A stretch of 64,000 nt of DNA from Alteriqipengyuania halimionae (GCF_009827575.1 NZ_WTYR01000001.1:558001-622000); one strand, 5' to 3'; shown: positions 28,239-37,478, counted from the first letter of the stretch. The notes: generated by a model not told the origin, from the sequence alone. Numbers and translations are program-made.

Positions 28239-28712
28239 ATGACCCGTTTTCTGGCCGAGCGTGAACTGACCAATGAGGGCGCAACGCAGCGCAAACCGCG
28301 CAGGGGACGGCGCAGCGCGACCGTCAATCTCGCCGAATCGCCGCTGACCTGGCTTCATGCGCGCGGGCATCTGAGCGATCGTCAGTTCGTGGCGGGCGAG
28401 CGTTTGCGCGCCGATTACGAGCGCGCGCAGCTCGCGCCGAGCGTGACGATGCGGTGGGAGCCTGTGCGGATAAGGAGTTCGGGAGCCGGCCAGGGCCTCA
28501 ATCCCACCGAGCGCCAGATTTCGGCGAAGCGACGCTTCGACGGAGCGATCGCGGCGGCGGGGGACGGTTTATCCGATGTGCTGTGGCGCACCGTGTGCGC
28601 CGGAGAAGCGCTTGCGGGAGTGGAAAAGGCACTCGAATGGCCGGCCCGCAGCGGCAAACTGGTGCTCAAATTCGCGCTCGACCGCGTGGCGGGATATTAC
28701 CGGATTTCGTGA
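28239..28712 (+). CDS. DUF6456 protein, candidate GTA activator
   Basis: 157 residues. AAGGAG lies 6 bases before the ATG at 28239. A basic N-terminus (QRKPRRGRRSATVN, about 17-30) leads to the DUF6456 core (about 38-157). The core has SDRQFVAGERLRADYERAQL, then NPTERQISAKRRFDGAI, and ends GKLVLKFALDRVAGYYRIS. As I recall, DUF6456 includes GTA activators of the GafA/GafY type in alphaproteobacteria; this should be checked. Short length fits a GafY-like single-domain form. It overlaps the convergent CDP-alcohol transferase gene by 16 bases. Confidence 0.75.
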   Translation: MTRFLAERELTNEGATQRKPRRGRRSATVNLAESPLTWLHARGHLSDRQFVAGERLRADYERAQLAPSVTMRWEPVRIRSSGAGQGLNPTERQISAKRRFDGAIAAAGDGLSDVLWRTVCAGEALAGVEKALEWPARSGKLVLKFALDRVAGYYRIS

Positions 28713-29482
28713 TCGTCGGCGGGAGCGGTGCTGTGCTGCTGAGCCGCCAGCTTCGCCGCTTTCTTGGCGGCCTTTTTCTCGCGCTTGCGGATCTTCTTTT
28801 CGCGTCGCTCCTCGTCCTCGTCGGACAGCTGGCTTCCGATCGTGATGGTCAGCGTGACGTAGATACCGATCATCAGTAGGCCGCAGGCGGCAACGATGCC
28901 GTCCCACACCGAAAAGCCGAGCCACGCGGGCACGTCGGTGCCGAACACGATCATGCCCAGCGTCAGCAGGATGAAGGCGACGCGGATCTCGGTCGGCCCC
29001 ATGCCACCATGCGAAAGGTGGAATTGTCCGGTGACCTTGGCCAGCAGGAAGGTGTGGATCGAGACGAGGTAATAGCCCGCCAGCGTCAGCAGCGCGACTT
29101 CGATACGCACATATTCGCTCAGGCCCAGTCCGCCGAGGATCAGCATCCCCGCCAGCATGTCCGAGCTATGGTCGATGAAGAAGCCGTAATTGGGTCGCTC
29201 GACCTTGCGAAAGCGGGCGATGCTCCCGTCGAGCGAATCGCCGAACCAGTGCATCGCGAACAGTCCGATCGCGAGCCACAGCAGACCGGGCGCTTCGCTG
29301 CTGAAGGCGTAGCAGAACCCGATGCCGATCGCCGCGAATACCGCCAGCAGCGTCAGCTTGTCGGGCGTGACCCATTGCGGGAGCCGCGCGCACAGCCAGT
29401 CGAGCACCTTGCGTTCGCCCCGCGTAAGCAGGGTTTCCTGGATGCGTTCGACCTTGGCGGGTTTGCCCTGTGACAATTTCAT
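28697..29482 (-). CDS. CDP-alcohol phosphatidyltransferase family protein
   Basis: 261 residues from the ATG at 29482 (MKLSQGKPAKVERIQ). The catalytic motif is DSLDGSIARF...GFFIDHSSD (about 90-116), with nine residues between AR and G instead of the usual eight. About six membrane helices follow. The C-terminal ~35 residues are strongly basic and helical (KKIRKREKKAAKKAAKLAAQ). It transfers a phospho-alcohol from a CDP-lipid in the inner membrane; the acceptor cannot be told from sequence. It is distinct from the pssA gene at 57.5 kb. Confidence 0.85.
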   Translation of the reverse strand: MKLSQGKPAKVERIQETLLTRGERKVLDWLCARLPQWVTPDKLTLLAVFAAIGIGFCYAFSSEAPGLLWLAIGLFAMHWFGDSLDGSIARFRKVERPNYGFFIDHSSDMLAGMLILGGLGLSEYVRIEVALLTLAGYYLVSIHTFLLAKVTGQFHLSHGGMGPTEIRVAFILLTLGMIVFGTDVPAWLGFSVWDGIVAACGLLMIGIYVTLTITIGSQLSDEDEERREKKIRKREKKAAKKAAKLAAQQHSTAPADDHEIR

Positions 29483-29530
29483 GCGCGCGCTATCGCGGAG
29501 CGCGGGCAAACACGCAAGCGATTGAGCAGA

Positions 29531-31330
29531 TTAGCCCTCGACCTGTTCGGCCAGTTCGAGCCAGCGTTCTTCGGCCGCTTCCTTTTCCGCGCGGGCGGTT
29601 CCGATGCCTTTGCTGACGCGTTCGAACTTGGCGGGATCGCTCGCAAACAGGTCGGGATCGGAGAGAATTTCTTCGCCCTTGGCAATCGCTTTCTCCAGCT
29701 CCTCGATCCGCGCTGGCAGCAATTCGTAATCGCGCTGGTCCTTGTAGGAGAGCTTGTCCGATCTGGGTGCGGGCGGAGGAGGGGGCGCCGGCGCGGCCTT
29801 CGTTGCAGCCTTGGCCTTGTTCTGGGTGCGGACCTTCCGCTTTTCTTCCCAATCGGCATAGCCGCCCGCGACGATATCGACATCGCCGCTGCCATCGAGA
29901 CCGAGCGTGAGCGTGACGGTGCGGTCGAGGAAGTCGCGATCGTGGCTCACGATCAGCACGGTGCCTTCGTAGTCGGCGATCACTTCCTGCAAGAGGTCGA
30001 GCGTTTCGAGATCGAGGTCGTTGGTCGGCTCGTCGAGCACCAGCAGGTTCGAGATGCGGGCGAATTCGCGCGCCAGCAGCAGCCGCGACTGCTCGCCGCC
30101 GGACAGCGTGCCGACCTTGGCATCGACCAGGCCGGGATCGAACAGGAAGTCCTTGAGATAGCCCTGCACGTGCTTGCGCGTGCCGCGCACGTCGATCCAG
30201 TCGCCGCCCTCGGCGAGCACCTGCCGCACGGTTTTCTCGGGCGAGAGGAGGGCGCGCTGCTGGTCGATCATCACGCCGCTCAGCGTTTTCGACAGCGTCA
30301 CGGTGCCTTCGTCGGGCTCAAGTTCGCCGGTCAACATCTTGAGCAGCGTGGTCTTGCCCGCGCCATTCGCGCCGACGATCCCGATCCGGTCACCGCGCTG
30401 CACGCGCAGGTCGAAATTGCGGATGATCGTGCGCTGATCGCCTTCGGGTGTGGTGAAGCGCTTGCCCACCCCTTCGGCCACGATCACCGCCTTGGTCTTG
30501 TTATCGTCGGATTCGATCGCGAGTTTGGCGGTGCCCTTGGGCGCGAGCATGGAGGCGCGCTGGGCGCGCATCTGCCACAATTTCTCGAGCCGTCCCTGGT
30601 TGCGCTTGCGCCGCGCGGTCACGCCGCGTTCGAGCCAGTGGGCCTCGATCTTGAGTTTCGCGTCGAGCTTGTCGGCCGCGCGCGCTTCTTCGGCATAGAC
30701 CTGTTCGATCCACGCATCGTAGCCGCCGAAGCCGATTTCCTTACGCCGCAGCGAACCGCGATCGAGCCACAGCGTCGCGCGGGTCAACCGCTCGAGAAAG
30801 GTGCGGTCATGGCTGATGACGAGGAAGGCGCCCTTATAGCGCTGCAGCCAGCTTTCGAGCCAGTCGATCGCACCGAGGTCGAGGTGGTTGGTAGGCTCGT
30901 CGAGCAGCAGCACGTCGGGCTCCATCGCCAGCGCGCGGGCGATCGCCGCGCGGCGCTTTTCACCGCCCGACGCGGTTTTCGCCTCGCGCGCCATGTCGAT
31001 CCCCAGCTGCCCAGCAATCGCTTCCACTTCATGCGGTTGCGGTGCATTCTTGCCATGGAGCGCGAAGTCCATCAGCGTATCGAATTCGGTGAAATCGGGC
31101 TCCTGCTCGAGCATTACCACGCGCGTGTGCGGCTGGATCGTACGCTTGCCCTTATCGGCCTCGATCTGGTTGGCGACGAGCTTCATCAGCGTCGTCTTGC
31201 CCGCGCCATTGCGCCCGATCAGCGCCATCCGGTCGCGCGGACCGACATGCAGGTCGATATCGGAGAAGAGCCAGCTCCCGCCCTGCTGGAGCGAGAGTCC
31301 TTCCCAGCTGAGGATCGGTGGTTCGGCCAT
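29531..31330 (-). CDS. uup: ABC-F ATPase Uup
   Basis: 599 residues. There are two ABC modules: Walker A GRNGAGKTT (about 39) and GANGAGKTT (about 315), signatures ASGGEKRRAAIARAL and LSGGEQSRLLLARE, and Walker B LLLDEPTNHLDL and LVLDEPTNDLDL. A linker joins them, and a C-terminal charged coiled coil (about 525-599) is typical of Uup. ABC-F proteins act on ribosomes; Uup is linked to DNA transposon stability and ribosome assembly. The gene begins the minus strand after a REP-like element. Confidence 0.93.
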   Translation of the reverse strand: MAEPPILSWEGLSLQQGGSWLFSDIDLHVGPRDRMALIGRNGAGKTTLMKLVANQIEADKGKRTIQPHTRVVMLEQEPDFTEFDTLMDFALHGKNAPQPHEVEAIAGQLGIDMAREAKTASGGEKRRAAIARALAMEPDVLLLDEPTNHLDLGAIDWLESWLQRYKGAFLVISHDRTFLERLTRATLWLDRGSLRRKEIGFGGYDAWIEQVYAEEARAADKLDAKLKIEAHWLERGVTARRKRNQGRLEKLWQMRAQRASMLAPKGTAKLAIESDDNKTKAVIVAEGVGKRFTTPEGDQRTIIRNFDLRVQRGDRIGIVGANGAGKTTLLKMLTGELEPDEGTVTLSKTLSGVMIDQQRALLSPEKTVRQVLAEGGDWIDVRGTRKHVQGYLKDFLFDPGLVDAKVGTLSGGEQSRLLLAREFARISNLLVLDEPTNDLDLETLDLLQEVIADYEGTVLIVSHDRDFLDRTVTLTLGLDGSGDVDIVAGGYADWEEKRKVRTQNKAKAATKAAPAPPPPPAPRSDKLSYKDQRDYELLPARIEELEKAIAKGEEILSDPDLFASDPAKFERVSKGIGTARAEKEAAEERWLELAEQVEG

Positions 31331-31378
31331 AGCCGGCGCGGATTAGGGGCAAGGGGGGCTTTGCGCAACCGAGCTGTT

Positions 31379-31466
31379 CGTCATTGCGAGCGAAGCGAAG
31401 CAATCCAGGGAGAGGGCGAGCTCCGGCTCTGGATTGCCGCGGCGACTGCGTCGCGTCGCAATGACG
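31379..31466. repeat. Large REP-like inverted repeat
   Basis: The ends CGTCATTGCG and CGCAATGACG are inverses, and CAATCCAG pairs with CTGGATTG inside. The ~88-base element has two arms that could form a long stem-loop. It belongs to a different family from the 11.1 kb and 40.2 kb palindromes. It lies between uup and the amidohydrolase gene. Confidence 0.75.
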
Positions 31467-31468
31467 AG

Positions 31469-33055
31469 TTAGTCGGCAGAGGCGTCTTTCTCTGCCTTTT
31501 CTTCCTCAACCATCCGCGCGATGTCTTCGAGCAGGGCGGGGGCATCGAACACCACACCGTCCTTGATCGTCCAGCGCACCCCGCCGACGGTTTCCATTTC
31601 GTTCGTCTCGCGGTTGAGGCGATCGTGGCCGGTGCCGTAGAGGACCTTGAGGTTTGCCAGCGGGTTTTCCGGCACGATAACCAGATCGGCCAGCTTGCCC
31701 ACCGCGATCCGGCCCATCGGTGGTTCTTCGCCGCGCGGCCCGTAGATTTCGCGCGCGCCGTTCAGGGTGGCGGCCTTGATCACTTCGAGCGGGTTGAGCC
31801 CGGCCTCGCGCAGCATTTCCAGCTCGCCGATATAGGCGAAGCCCCAGGTCTGGTAGATGTAGCCCGGGTCGGACCCGGCGGTGATCCGTCCGCCGCGATC
31901 GTGGAATTCCTTGGTCAGCTTCATCCATTTGACGAAGAAATGTCGCCAGGCGACTTCCTGCTCGGTGCCCCAGTCGTGGTAATAGCTGCCGTGATTGGTC
32001 AGGCTGGGGCCGTAGAAATCCATCAGCGCGGGCAGGGTGTAGCGCTCATGCCATTCGAGATTGCGCGCCCGCATCACGTCGCGGCTGGCGACGTAGATGT
32101 TGAAAGTCGGGCTAAGAGTGACGCCGCTTTCGATGAGGAAGTCGACATAATCGTCCCACTCCTCGCTGCCCGGATCGACCGACTGGTAGCCGCGCAGCGC
32201 CACCTCGCCGAAGCGCGATTGCTCGTCGCGGTAATTGTAGTCAGGCGGATAGGGCGGCAATTGGCCATTGGCCGGGATGCTTTCGAAATGGCCGTAGAAA
32301 TGGGTCACGCCTTTCAAGCCCAGTTCGACGGCGCGGCGGGCGTCGATCTCGCCGAGCCCGCGCTGCCCGAGATGGGCGACCGAACCGAGGTTGAGCTTGT
32401 CCGCCTCGTCGAGCGCAGCCTCCATCACGGCGGGAGTCTCGGTGTTGAAGAATTTGACGCCCCAGTAGCCATTGGCCTTGATCCAGCGGACCCATTCGCG
32501 CGCTTTTGCTGGCGTATCGGGGGTACCGCGACCCCATTTGTCGCCGAAGGCTGCATAGGGGAACAGGCGCGGCGCGGTGATCGTGTTGGCGGCGCTGCGC
32601 TCGGTATCGGAAATGTCGGGCGCACCGGGCCCGAAATAGAACGAAACGCCGCGCACGCTCGTTACCCCGTGGGCGAGCCAGAGCTTGTAGCCGTAGGAGG
32701 GCTGTGGTGCCTTGCCGGGATCGCCATTGTGGCCATGGACGTCGACGAAGCCGGGCAGCACGTACATGCCGTCTGCCTCGATCACACGTGCGCCATCATA
32801 GGCGTCTGCGCTGCGATTGCTGCCGGTGATTGCGGTGATGCGATTGCCCTCGATCTCGATATCGATCGGACCTTCGGGTGGCGCGCCCGATCCTTCGATC
32901 ATCGTCGCACCCCTGACAATAAGCCTGGCAAACGGCCCTTCGCCTTCGCCGGCGGGGCGATCGGGCATGGGCTCCATCTGCGCGGCGGCAGGCGCAGTCA
33001 GGGCCATCCCCGCAAGGGCGGCAAGCAGGCAAGACAGCGGGCGAAACAGGTGCAT
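31469..33055 (-). CDS. Secreted amidohydrolase-family protein
   Basis: 528 residues. A signal peptide (about 1-26, ending PAAAQ) fits a periplasmic protein. The metal-binding motif is PGFVDVHGHNGDPG (about 98-111), with later HLGQRG and HFYGHFE His sites. A TAGSDPG (about 395) and the closing strand ALDEVIKAATLNGA, GKLADLVIVP complete the amidohydrolase fold. It is probably a cyclic amide or peptide hydrolase. No operon partner is obvious; the SIMPL gene starts 131 bases away on the other strand. The substrate is unknown. Confidence 0.87.
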   Translation of the reverse strand: MHLFRPLSCLLAALAGMALTAPAAAQMEPMPDRPAGEGEGPFARLIVRGATMIEGSGAPPEGPIDIEIEGNRITAITGSNRSADAYDGARVIEADGMYVLPGFVDVHGHNGDPGKAPQPSYGYKLWLAHGVTSVRGVSFYFGPGAPDISDTERSAANTITAPRLFPYAAFGDKWGRGTPDTPAKAREWVRWIKANGYWGVKFFNTETPAVMEAALDEADKLNLGSVAHLGQRGLGEIDARRAVELGLKGVTHFYGHFESIPANGQLPPYPPDYNYRDEQSRFGEVALRGYQSVDPGSEEWDDYVDFLIESGVTLSPTFNIYVASRDVMRARNLEWHERYTLPALMDFYGPSLTNHGSYYHDWGTEQEVAWRHFFVKWMKLTKEFHDRGGRITAGSDPGYIYQTWGFAYIGELEMLREAGLNPLEVIKAATLNGAREIYGPRGEEPPMGRIAVGKLADLVIVPENPLANLKVLYGTGHDRLNRETNEMETVGGVRWTIKDGVVFDAPALLEDIARMVEEEKAEKDASAD

Positions 33056-33186
33056 GAAATCCCTCCGTTCAGACGGTGCCTAACGCGCACGGAAGCTGCT
33101 GTGAAGCGGAACGGGCGGTTCAGTCGGGCGTAAGGGGAACAAGGCCACACCGGCATTCCAACGATCATTATTCACAAGGATCTTCT

Positions 33187-33921
33187 ATGAACCGCATGCT
33201 AATCGCACTTGCCGCAACCACCGCTGCCATCGTGCTGCCGGGGAGCCCGGTGGAGGCCGGGGAAATCCAGATCCAGGCGACCAATCCGGTGGTCGAACTG
33301 TCGATCACCGAGACAGTCCGCTCGGCCCCCGATGTGGCCCAGATCGGGGCAGGGGTGCAGACCCAGGCACCGACCGCACGCGAGGCGGTGCAAGCCAATT
33401 CGCAGGCGATGAACCGGCTGGTCGAACGGCTTCGTGCGCTGGGGATCGAGCGCAAGGACATCCAGACCTCGAACTTCAATCTCAACCCGCAGTACAATTA
33501 CAATCGCGAAACGGGCGAGCAGACCTTCAGCGGCTATATGGTCACCAACCAGGTCTCGGTGACGCTGCGCGATTTGAAGCGTGCCGGCGAAGTGCTCGAT
33601 GCACTGGTCGGTGCGGGCGCGAATAATATCTACGGCCCCAATTTCATGCTCGACGACGATGCGGCGACCAAGAAGGCCGCGCGCAAGGGCGCGTTTGAAA
33701 AGGGCCGCGCCCAGGCCGAGGAATATGCCCGGATGGCCGGCTATAGCGGGGTGCGCCTGCTCGAAGTGTCCGAATCCTTCAGCAGCTACGGCCCGCCGCC
33801 TCCCCAGCCGGTCGCGATGGCCCGCGCGGAAAGCAAGGACGCGGCGGCAGACGTTCCGGTGGAGCCGGGCGAGGTCGGCACATCGGCCTCGCTGTTGCTC
33901 AAATTCGAGATGACGCGCTGA
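33187..33921 (+). CDS. SIMPL (DUF541) periplasmic protein
   Basis: 244 residues. AAGGA precedes the ATG at 33187, and the signal peptide is MNRMLIALAATTAAIVLP to VEAG. The SIMPL domain (about 33-244) is intact: ITETVRSAPDVAQIGAGVQT, SNFNLNPQYNYNRETGE and MAGYSGVRLLEVSESFSSYG. Such proteins are periplasmic and oligomeric, and are linked to oxidative stress defence in some bacteria. A terminator follows directly. Its role here is not known. Confidence 0.9.
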   Translation: MNRMLIALAATTAAIVLPGSPVEAGEIQIQATNPVVELSITETVRSAPDVAQIGAGVQTQAPTAREAVQANSQAMNRLVERLRALGIERKDIQTSNFNLNPQYNYNRETGEQTFSGYMVTNQVSVTLRDLKRAGEVLDALVGAGANNIYGPNFMLDDDAATKKAARKGAFEKGRAQAEEYARMAGYSGVRLLEVSESFSSYGPPPPQPVAMARAESKDAAADVPVEPGEVGTSASLLLKFEMTR

Positions 33922-33943
33922 TTTTACAGCCCTAATTTCAAGC

Positions 33944-33975
33944 GGGGCGTTCCTGAACGGGACGCCCCTTCTTGT
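33944..33975 (+). terminator. Rho-independent terminator after the SIMPL gene
   Basis: GGGGCGTTCC and GGGACGCCCC form a 10-base-pair stem (one T-G pair) with a TGAAC loop, followed by TTCTTGT. It lies 23 bases past the stop codon. Confidence 0.7.
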
Positions 33976-34019
33976 ATTCACTGGTCATTCAAGCCCTGAT
34001 CGGTAGAACGCTCTCAATC

Positions 34020-34319
34020 ATGTTTCGCATTCTCGCCCTTTCCTTTTCGCTGACGCTTGCCCTGCCGTCGGCGGCGCAGGCCCAGACGCGTGACGAACAG
34101 GCCGAGGCGCGTAAGGAAATGCGGGCGGGCAACCTGCTCACGCTCGAGGAAATCCACCGCCGGGTCGTGCCCCAGTTCGAACGCAAGGGCATGGAGTACA
34201 TCGCGGTGGAGCTCGATCCCAGGGCGAGGGTCTATCGTTTCAAGTTCCTCGACGATCGCCAGGTCGTCTGGGTCGATGTCGATGCTCGCTCCGGGCGCAT
34301 CCTGCGCATCCGCCGGTGA
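34020..34319 (+). CDS. Small secreted PepSY-domain protein
   Basis: 99 residues from the ATG at 34020, giving a good signal peptide (MFRILALSFSLTLALPSAAQ). The mature part is one PepSY-like domain (about 32-99, LLTLEEIHRRVVPQ, then YRFKFLDDRQVVWVDVDARS, ending RILRIRR). PepSY domains often bind or inhibit proteases or modulate sensor kinases. It is followed 129 bases later by a PhoP-like regulator and its kinase, so a role in that signalling is plausible. Confidence 0.82.
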   Translation: MFRILALSFSLTLALPSAAQAQTRDEQAEARKEMRAGNLLTLEEIHRRVVPQFERKGMEYIAVELDPRARVYRFKFLDDRQVVWVDVDARSGRILRIRR

Positions 34320-34448
34320 TTGCGGATTGCGGACGCAGGGCGCGCTCCCATTGACCTATCATCGCGGCACCGCCATCTGGGCGCGAAACCACACGTCCAG
34401 CACCCATCGGCCTACGAGCCGACGGCACCAGAGGGGATTGCAAGACCC

Positions 34449-35129
34449 ATGCGGATCCTGATCGTCGAGGACGAGCCCACGCTCGGCCAGCAATTGAAAT
34501 CCACGCTCGAAGGCAATGGCTATGCGGTCGATCTTTCGACCGACGGCGAGGACGGCCATTTCCTCGGCTCGACCGAAGAATACGATGCCGTGATCCTCGA
34601 TCTCGGCCTGCCCGAGATCGACGGGCTGACCGTGCTCGGCATGTGGCGCAAGGAGGGGCGCAAGTTCCCCGTCCTCGTGCTGACCGCGCGCGACAGCTGG
34701 TCGGACAAGGTCGCCGGCCTCGATGCCGGGGCCGACGATTACCTTGCCAAGCCGTTCCAGACCGAGGAACTGATCGCCCGCCTGCGCGCGCTGATCCGCC
34801 GCGCTTCGGGCAACACCTCGGCTGAGCTGGTGGCGGGCGATGTGCGCCTCGACACCCGTTCGGGCCGCGTGACGCTGGCCGGAGAGCCGGTCAAGCTGAC
34901 GGCGCAGGAATACAAGCTGCTGGCCTACCTGATGCACCACAAGGGCAAGGTCGTCAGCCGCACCGAACTGATCGAGCACATCTACGATCAGGATTTCGAC
35001 CGCGATTCGAATACGATCGAGGTCTTCGTGACGCGCATCCGCAAGAAGCTGGGTGCCGATGTGATCACCACCATCCGTGGCCTCGGATACAGCCTCGACG
35101 ACCCCGCCGACGCGCCCCGGGCCAATTGA
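34449..35129 (+). CDS. OmpR/PhoP-type response regulator
   Basis: 226 residues from the ATG at 34449. The receiver domain has E7/D8 in IVEDEPTL, the phospho-acceptor D51 (ILDLGLP), T79 and K101 (DDYLAKPF). The C-terminal winged helix (about 130-220) includes LTAQEYKLLAYLMHHKGKVV and NTIEVFVTRIRKKLG. It is paired with the kinase that starts 22 bases after its stop codon. With PepSY upstream this looks like a PhoP-like system. The target genes are unknown. Confidence 0.95.
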   Translation: MRILIVEDEPTLGQQLKSTLEGNGYAVDLSTDGEDGHFLGSTEEYDAVILDLGLPEIDGLTVLGMWRKEGRKFPVLVLTARDSWSDKVAGLDAGADDYLAKPFQTEELIARLRALIRRASGNTSAELVAGDVRLDTRSGRVTLAGEPVKLTAQEYKLLAYLMHHKGKVVSRTELIEHIYDQDFDRDSNTIEVFVTRIRKKLGADVITTIRGLGYSLDDPADAPRAN

Positions 35130-35151
35130 TCCTGCCTCTTCCGGAGCGGCG

Positions 35152-36588
35152 GTGACGCCGTCCCGCGAGGAAGCGCGGATCGAGGCCGAGGCGGCGGCAA
35201 GCGGCGCGTCGATGCGCGATCAGAAGCCCGAACATACCGGTTCGCTCGCGCGCCGCATGATGCTGATCGCGGCGGGGTGGATCACCATCCTGCTGCTGGT
35301 CGGCGGCGTGGCGCTTGATCGCACGATCACCAATCTGCTCCAGAACAACCTCGACGAGCGGCTCAACTACATCCTCACCGCCATGGTCGGGTCGGCCGAA
35401 ATCGATTCCTACGGCGACGTCTGGTTCAACCGGGTGCTGGGCGACCAGCGCTTCCTAGTTCCCAATTCTGGGCTATACTGGCAGATCAACGGCTCCGACC
35501 AGGAGCCTTTCCCGTCGAACTCGCTGTGGGACCGCACGCTCGAACTGCGCGGGGACCATTCGAAGGTCGAGCCGGTCTATTACAACAGCGAACAGTTCCA
35601 GGGCGAGGAACTGCGCATCGTCGAACGCTCGGTCCGCATTCCCGGCAGCGACAGCGACTGGACCTTTGCAGTTGCGGCCGATCGCGCCGAACTCGAGGCG
35701 GAGATCGCCGACATCCGATCGATCCTGTTCTGGTCGTTCGTCATCCTGGGGCTCGGCCTGATCTTGCTGGCCTGGCTGCAGGTCTATTACGGACTGTCGC
35801 CGCTGCGCCGGGTACGCCGTGCGATCCAGCGAATGCGAGGGGGCGACGAACACCGGCTGACCGAGCCGCTGCCCTACGAGGTCCAGCCGATGGTCGCCGA
35901 GCTCAACGCCTTGCTGGCGCATTCGGAGAAGCAAGCCGAGGAAGCGCGGATGCATGCGGGCAATCTCGCCCATGCCTTGAAGACCCCGCTGACGGTACTG
36001 GTGAACGCCGCGACCGCGCGCGACCCCAAGCTGTCGAACCTGGTGCATCGCGAGACGCGCGTGATGCAGCGCCAGGTCGAACACCACCTCGCCCGCGCCC
36101 GCGCGGTTGGTCGCCGCGCCACCGGCCTGTCGCGTGCCGAAGTCTGGCCCAGCGCCGAGAGCGTGCTGCGCGCAGTGACCCGCTTGTACGAGAACACCCG
36201 CTTCGATCTCGATGGCAACAAGGCGGCGCGAGTCGCGATCGAGCGGCAGGATCTCGACGAAATCCTCGGCAATTTGATCGAGAACGCAGCCAAATACGGC
36301 GGGGGCAGCGTGTTCGTGACGGTCGACGCCAATCGCGACGATCCCGATTTCTGCGACATCTGGGTCGAGGATGACGGGCTGGGCATTCCCGAGGCGGACC
36401 GCATCCGCATCTTCGATCGCGGCGCGCGGCTCGACACCGGCAAGCCGGGCACCGGGCTTGGCCTTGCGATCGTGCGCGACGTGGCCGAAATCTACGGCGG
36501 CAAGGCCGAGCTGCGCGAAAGCGAAGATCTGGGCGGATTGCTGGTGATTCTGCGCTTGCCGCGGTCGAAGGCGACGCGCGACCGCTGA
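35152..36588 (+). CDS. PhoQ-like sensor histidine kinase
   Basis: 478 residues from a GTG at 35152 with GGAG upstream. An ATG at 35212 (MRDQKPEHTG) and a GTG inside the regulator gene at 35077 are alternatives. Two membrane helices (about 45-65 and 190-212) bracket a periplasmic sensor domain. The kinase has HALKTPLTVL with H274, the N-box NLIENAAKYGG, DDGLGIP and GTGLGLAIV. It is paired with the preceding response regulator. The HALKTPL box is typical of PhoQ-like kinases; the sensed signal is unknown. Confidence 0.93.
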   Translation: MTPSREEARIEAEAAASGASMRDQKPEHTGSLARRMMLIAAGWITILLLVGGVALDRTITNLLQNNLDERLNYILTAMVGSAEIDSYGDVWFNRVLGDQRFLVPNSGLYWQINGSDQEPFPSNSLWDRTLELRGDHSKVEPVYYNSEQFQGEELRIVERSVRIPGSDSDWTFAVAADRAELEAEIADIRSILFWSFVILGLGLILLAWLQVYYGLSPLRRVRRAIQRMRGGDEHRLTEPLPYEVQPMVAELNALLAHSEKQAEEARMHAGNLAHALKTPLTVLVNAATARDPKLSNLVHRETRVMQRQVEHHLARARAVGRRATGLSRAEVWPSAESVLRAVTRLYENTRFDLDGNKAARVAIERQDLDEILGNLIENAAKYGGGSVFVTVDANRDDPDFCDIWVEDDGLGIPEADRIRIFDRGARLDTGKPGTGLGLAIVRDVAEIYGGKAELRESEDLGGLLVILRLPRSKATRDR

Positions 36589-36702
36589 TGCCTAAACTGG
36601 TGGGATCGTCGACCGGTCGCAAGCCGCACGCCAAATTCAGCGTTCATTCAACAGCGGACTAATATTAACGAATCACAGTCCACACTTTTCAGGGGAACTA
36701 TC

Positions 36703-37443
36703 GTGCGCACATCCATCATCAAGCCGGCATTGCTCGCCGTGGCCGTCGCCTCGCTCGGCGGATGCACTGCGCTCGGGGCCGGTTTCTCGGTCGGCAACGC
36801 CGGCTATTACGACGACGGCTATTACGATCCGTATTACGACGATTACTATTACGGCTGGTACGAAGACTACTACTATCCCGGAACCGGCTACTACGTCTAC
36901 GATCGCCGGGGAACCCGCTCGCGCTGGTCCGACCGTCATCGCTATTTCTGGGAACGCCGCCGCGCCTATTACCGCGAACGCAGCGTCGCGCGCGAAATCC
37001 GCGACAACTGGGCTGGCTACTCGCGCGGCTCCGACGGTCGCTATCGCGATCAGAGGCGTGCCGAACGCAGGGCGGAGCGCCGGGCGGAACGCCGCGAGGA
37101 TCGTCGCTCCGAACGACGTGCGGAACGTCGCGAGGAGCGCCGCACAGAGCGTCGCCGCGACCGGCGCGAGGATCGCCGCACCGAACGTCGCGACCGTCGG
37201 GGCGAGAGCCCGCTGGCACCGATCGCCCGCGAAGCCCGCAGGGAAGCCCGTCGCGAAGCGCGGCAGGAACGTCGCCAGGAGCGTCGTGCCGAACCGCGCG
37301 CGCAGGCGCCCCGGGTCCAGCGGCCTCAGGCCCAACCGGCTGCGCGTCAGCCGGTGGCAAAGCCCCAGCGCGGCACGGAACGTCCCGCACGTCCGGCTCC
37401 GAAGCGCCGCGTTTCCGCTAAGCCTGCCAAGCAGGACGATTGA
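36703..37443 (+). CDS. Tyr-rich, Arg-repeat lipoprotein
   Basis: 246 residues from a GTG with AGGGGAA upstream. A lipobox LGGC puts the acylated Cys at residue 21. Residues ~35-66 are rich in Tyr, Asp and Gly. Residues ~110-170 are an Arg/Glu repeat built from RRAER, RREDR and RREER units. The end is basic, Ala/Pro-rich. No family with known function was recognised. The opposite charges and repeats suggest cell-wall or surface binding; this is inference. It follows the sensor kinase by 114 bases. Confidence 0.75.
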   Translation: MRTSIIKPALLAVAVASLGGCTALGAGFSVGNAGYYDDGYYDPYYDDYYYGWYEDYYYPGTGYYVYDRRGTRSRWSDRHRYFWERRRAYYRERSVAREIRDNWAGYSRGSDGRYRDQRRAERRAERRAERREDRRSERRAERREERRTERRRDRREDRRTERRDRRGESPLAPIAREARREARREARQERRQERRAEPRAQAPRVQRPQAQPAARQPVAKPQRGTERPARPAPKRRVSAKPAKQDD

Positions 37444-37478
37444 TCGCGCTGCAACAGCGATTTCGCGCTAAATTCTTG

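Noticed and set aside
29522-33133. A 1203-residue plus-strand frame
   Set aside because: It is antisense to uup and the amidohydrolase and even runs through the REP-like element between them. No domain is seen.
33076-33186. N-terminal extension of the SIMPL protein
   Set aside because: The ATG at 33187 has AAGGA and opens a perfect signal peptide; the extension has neither.
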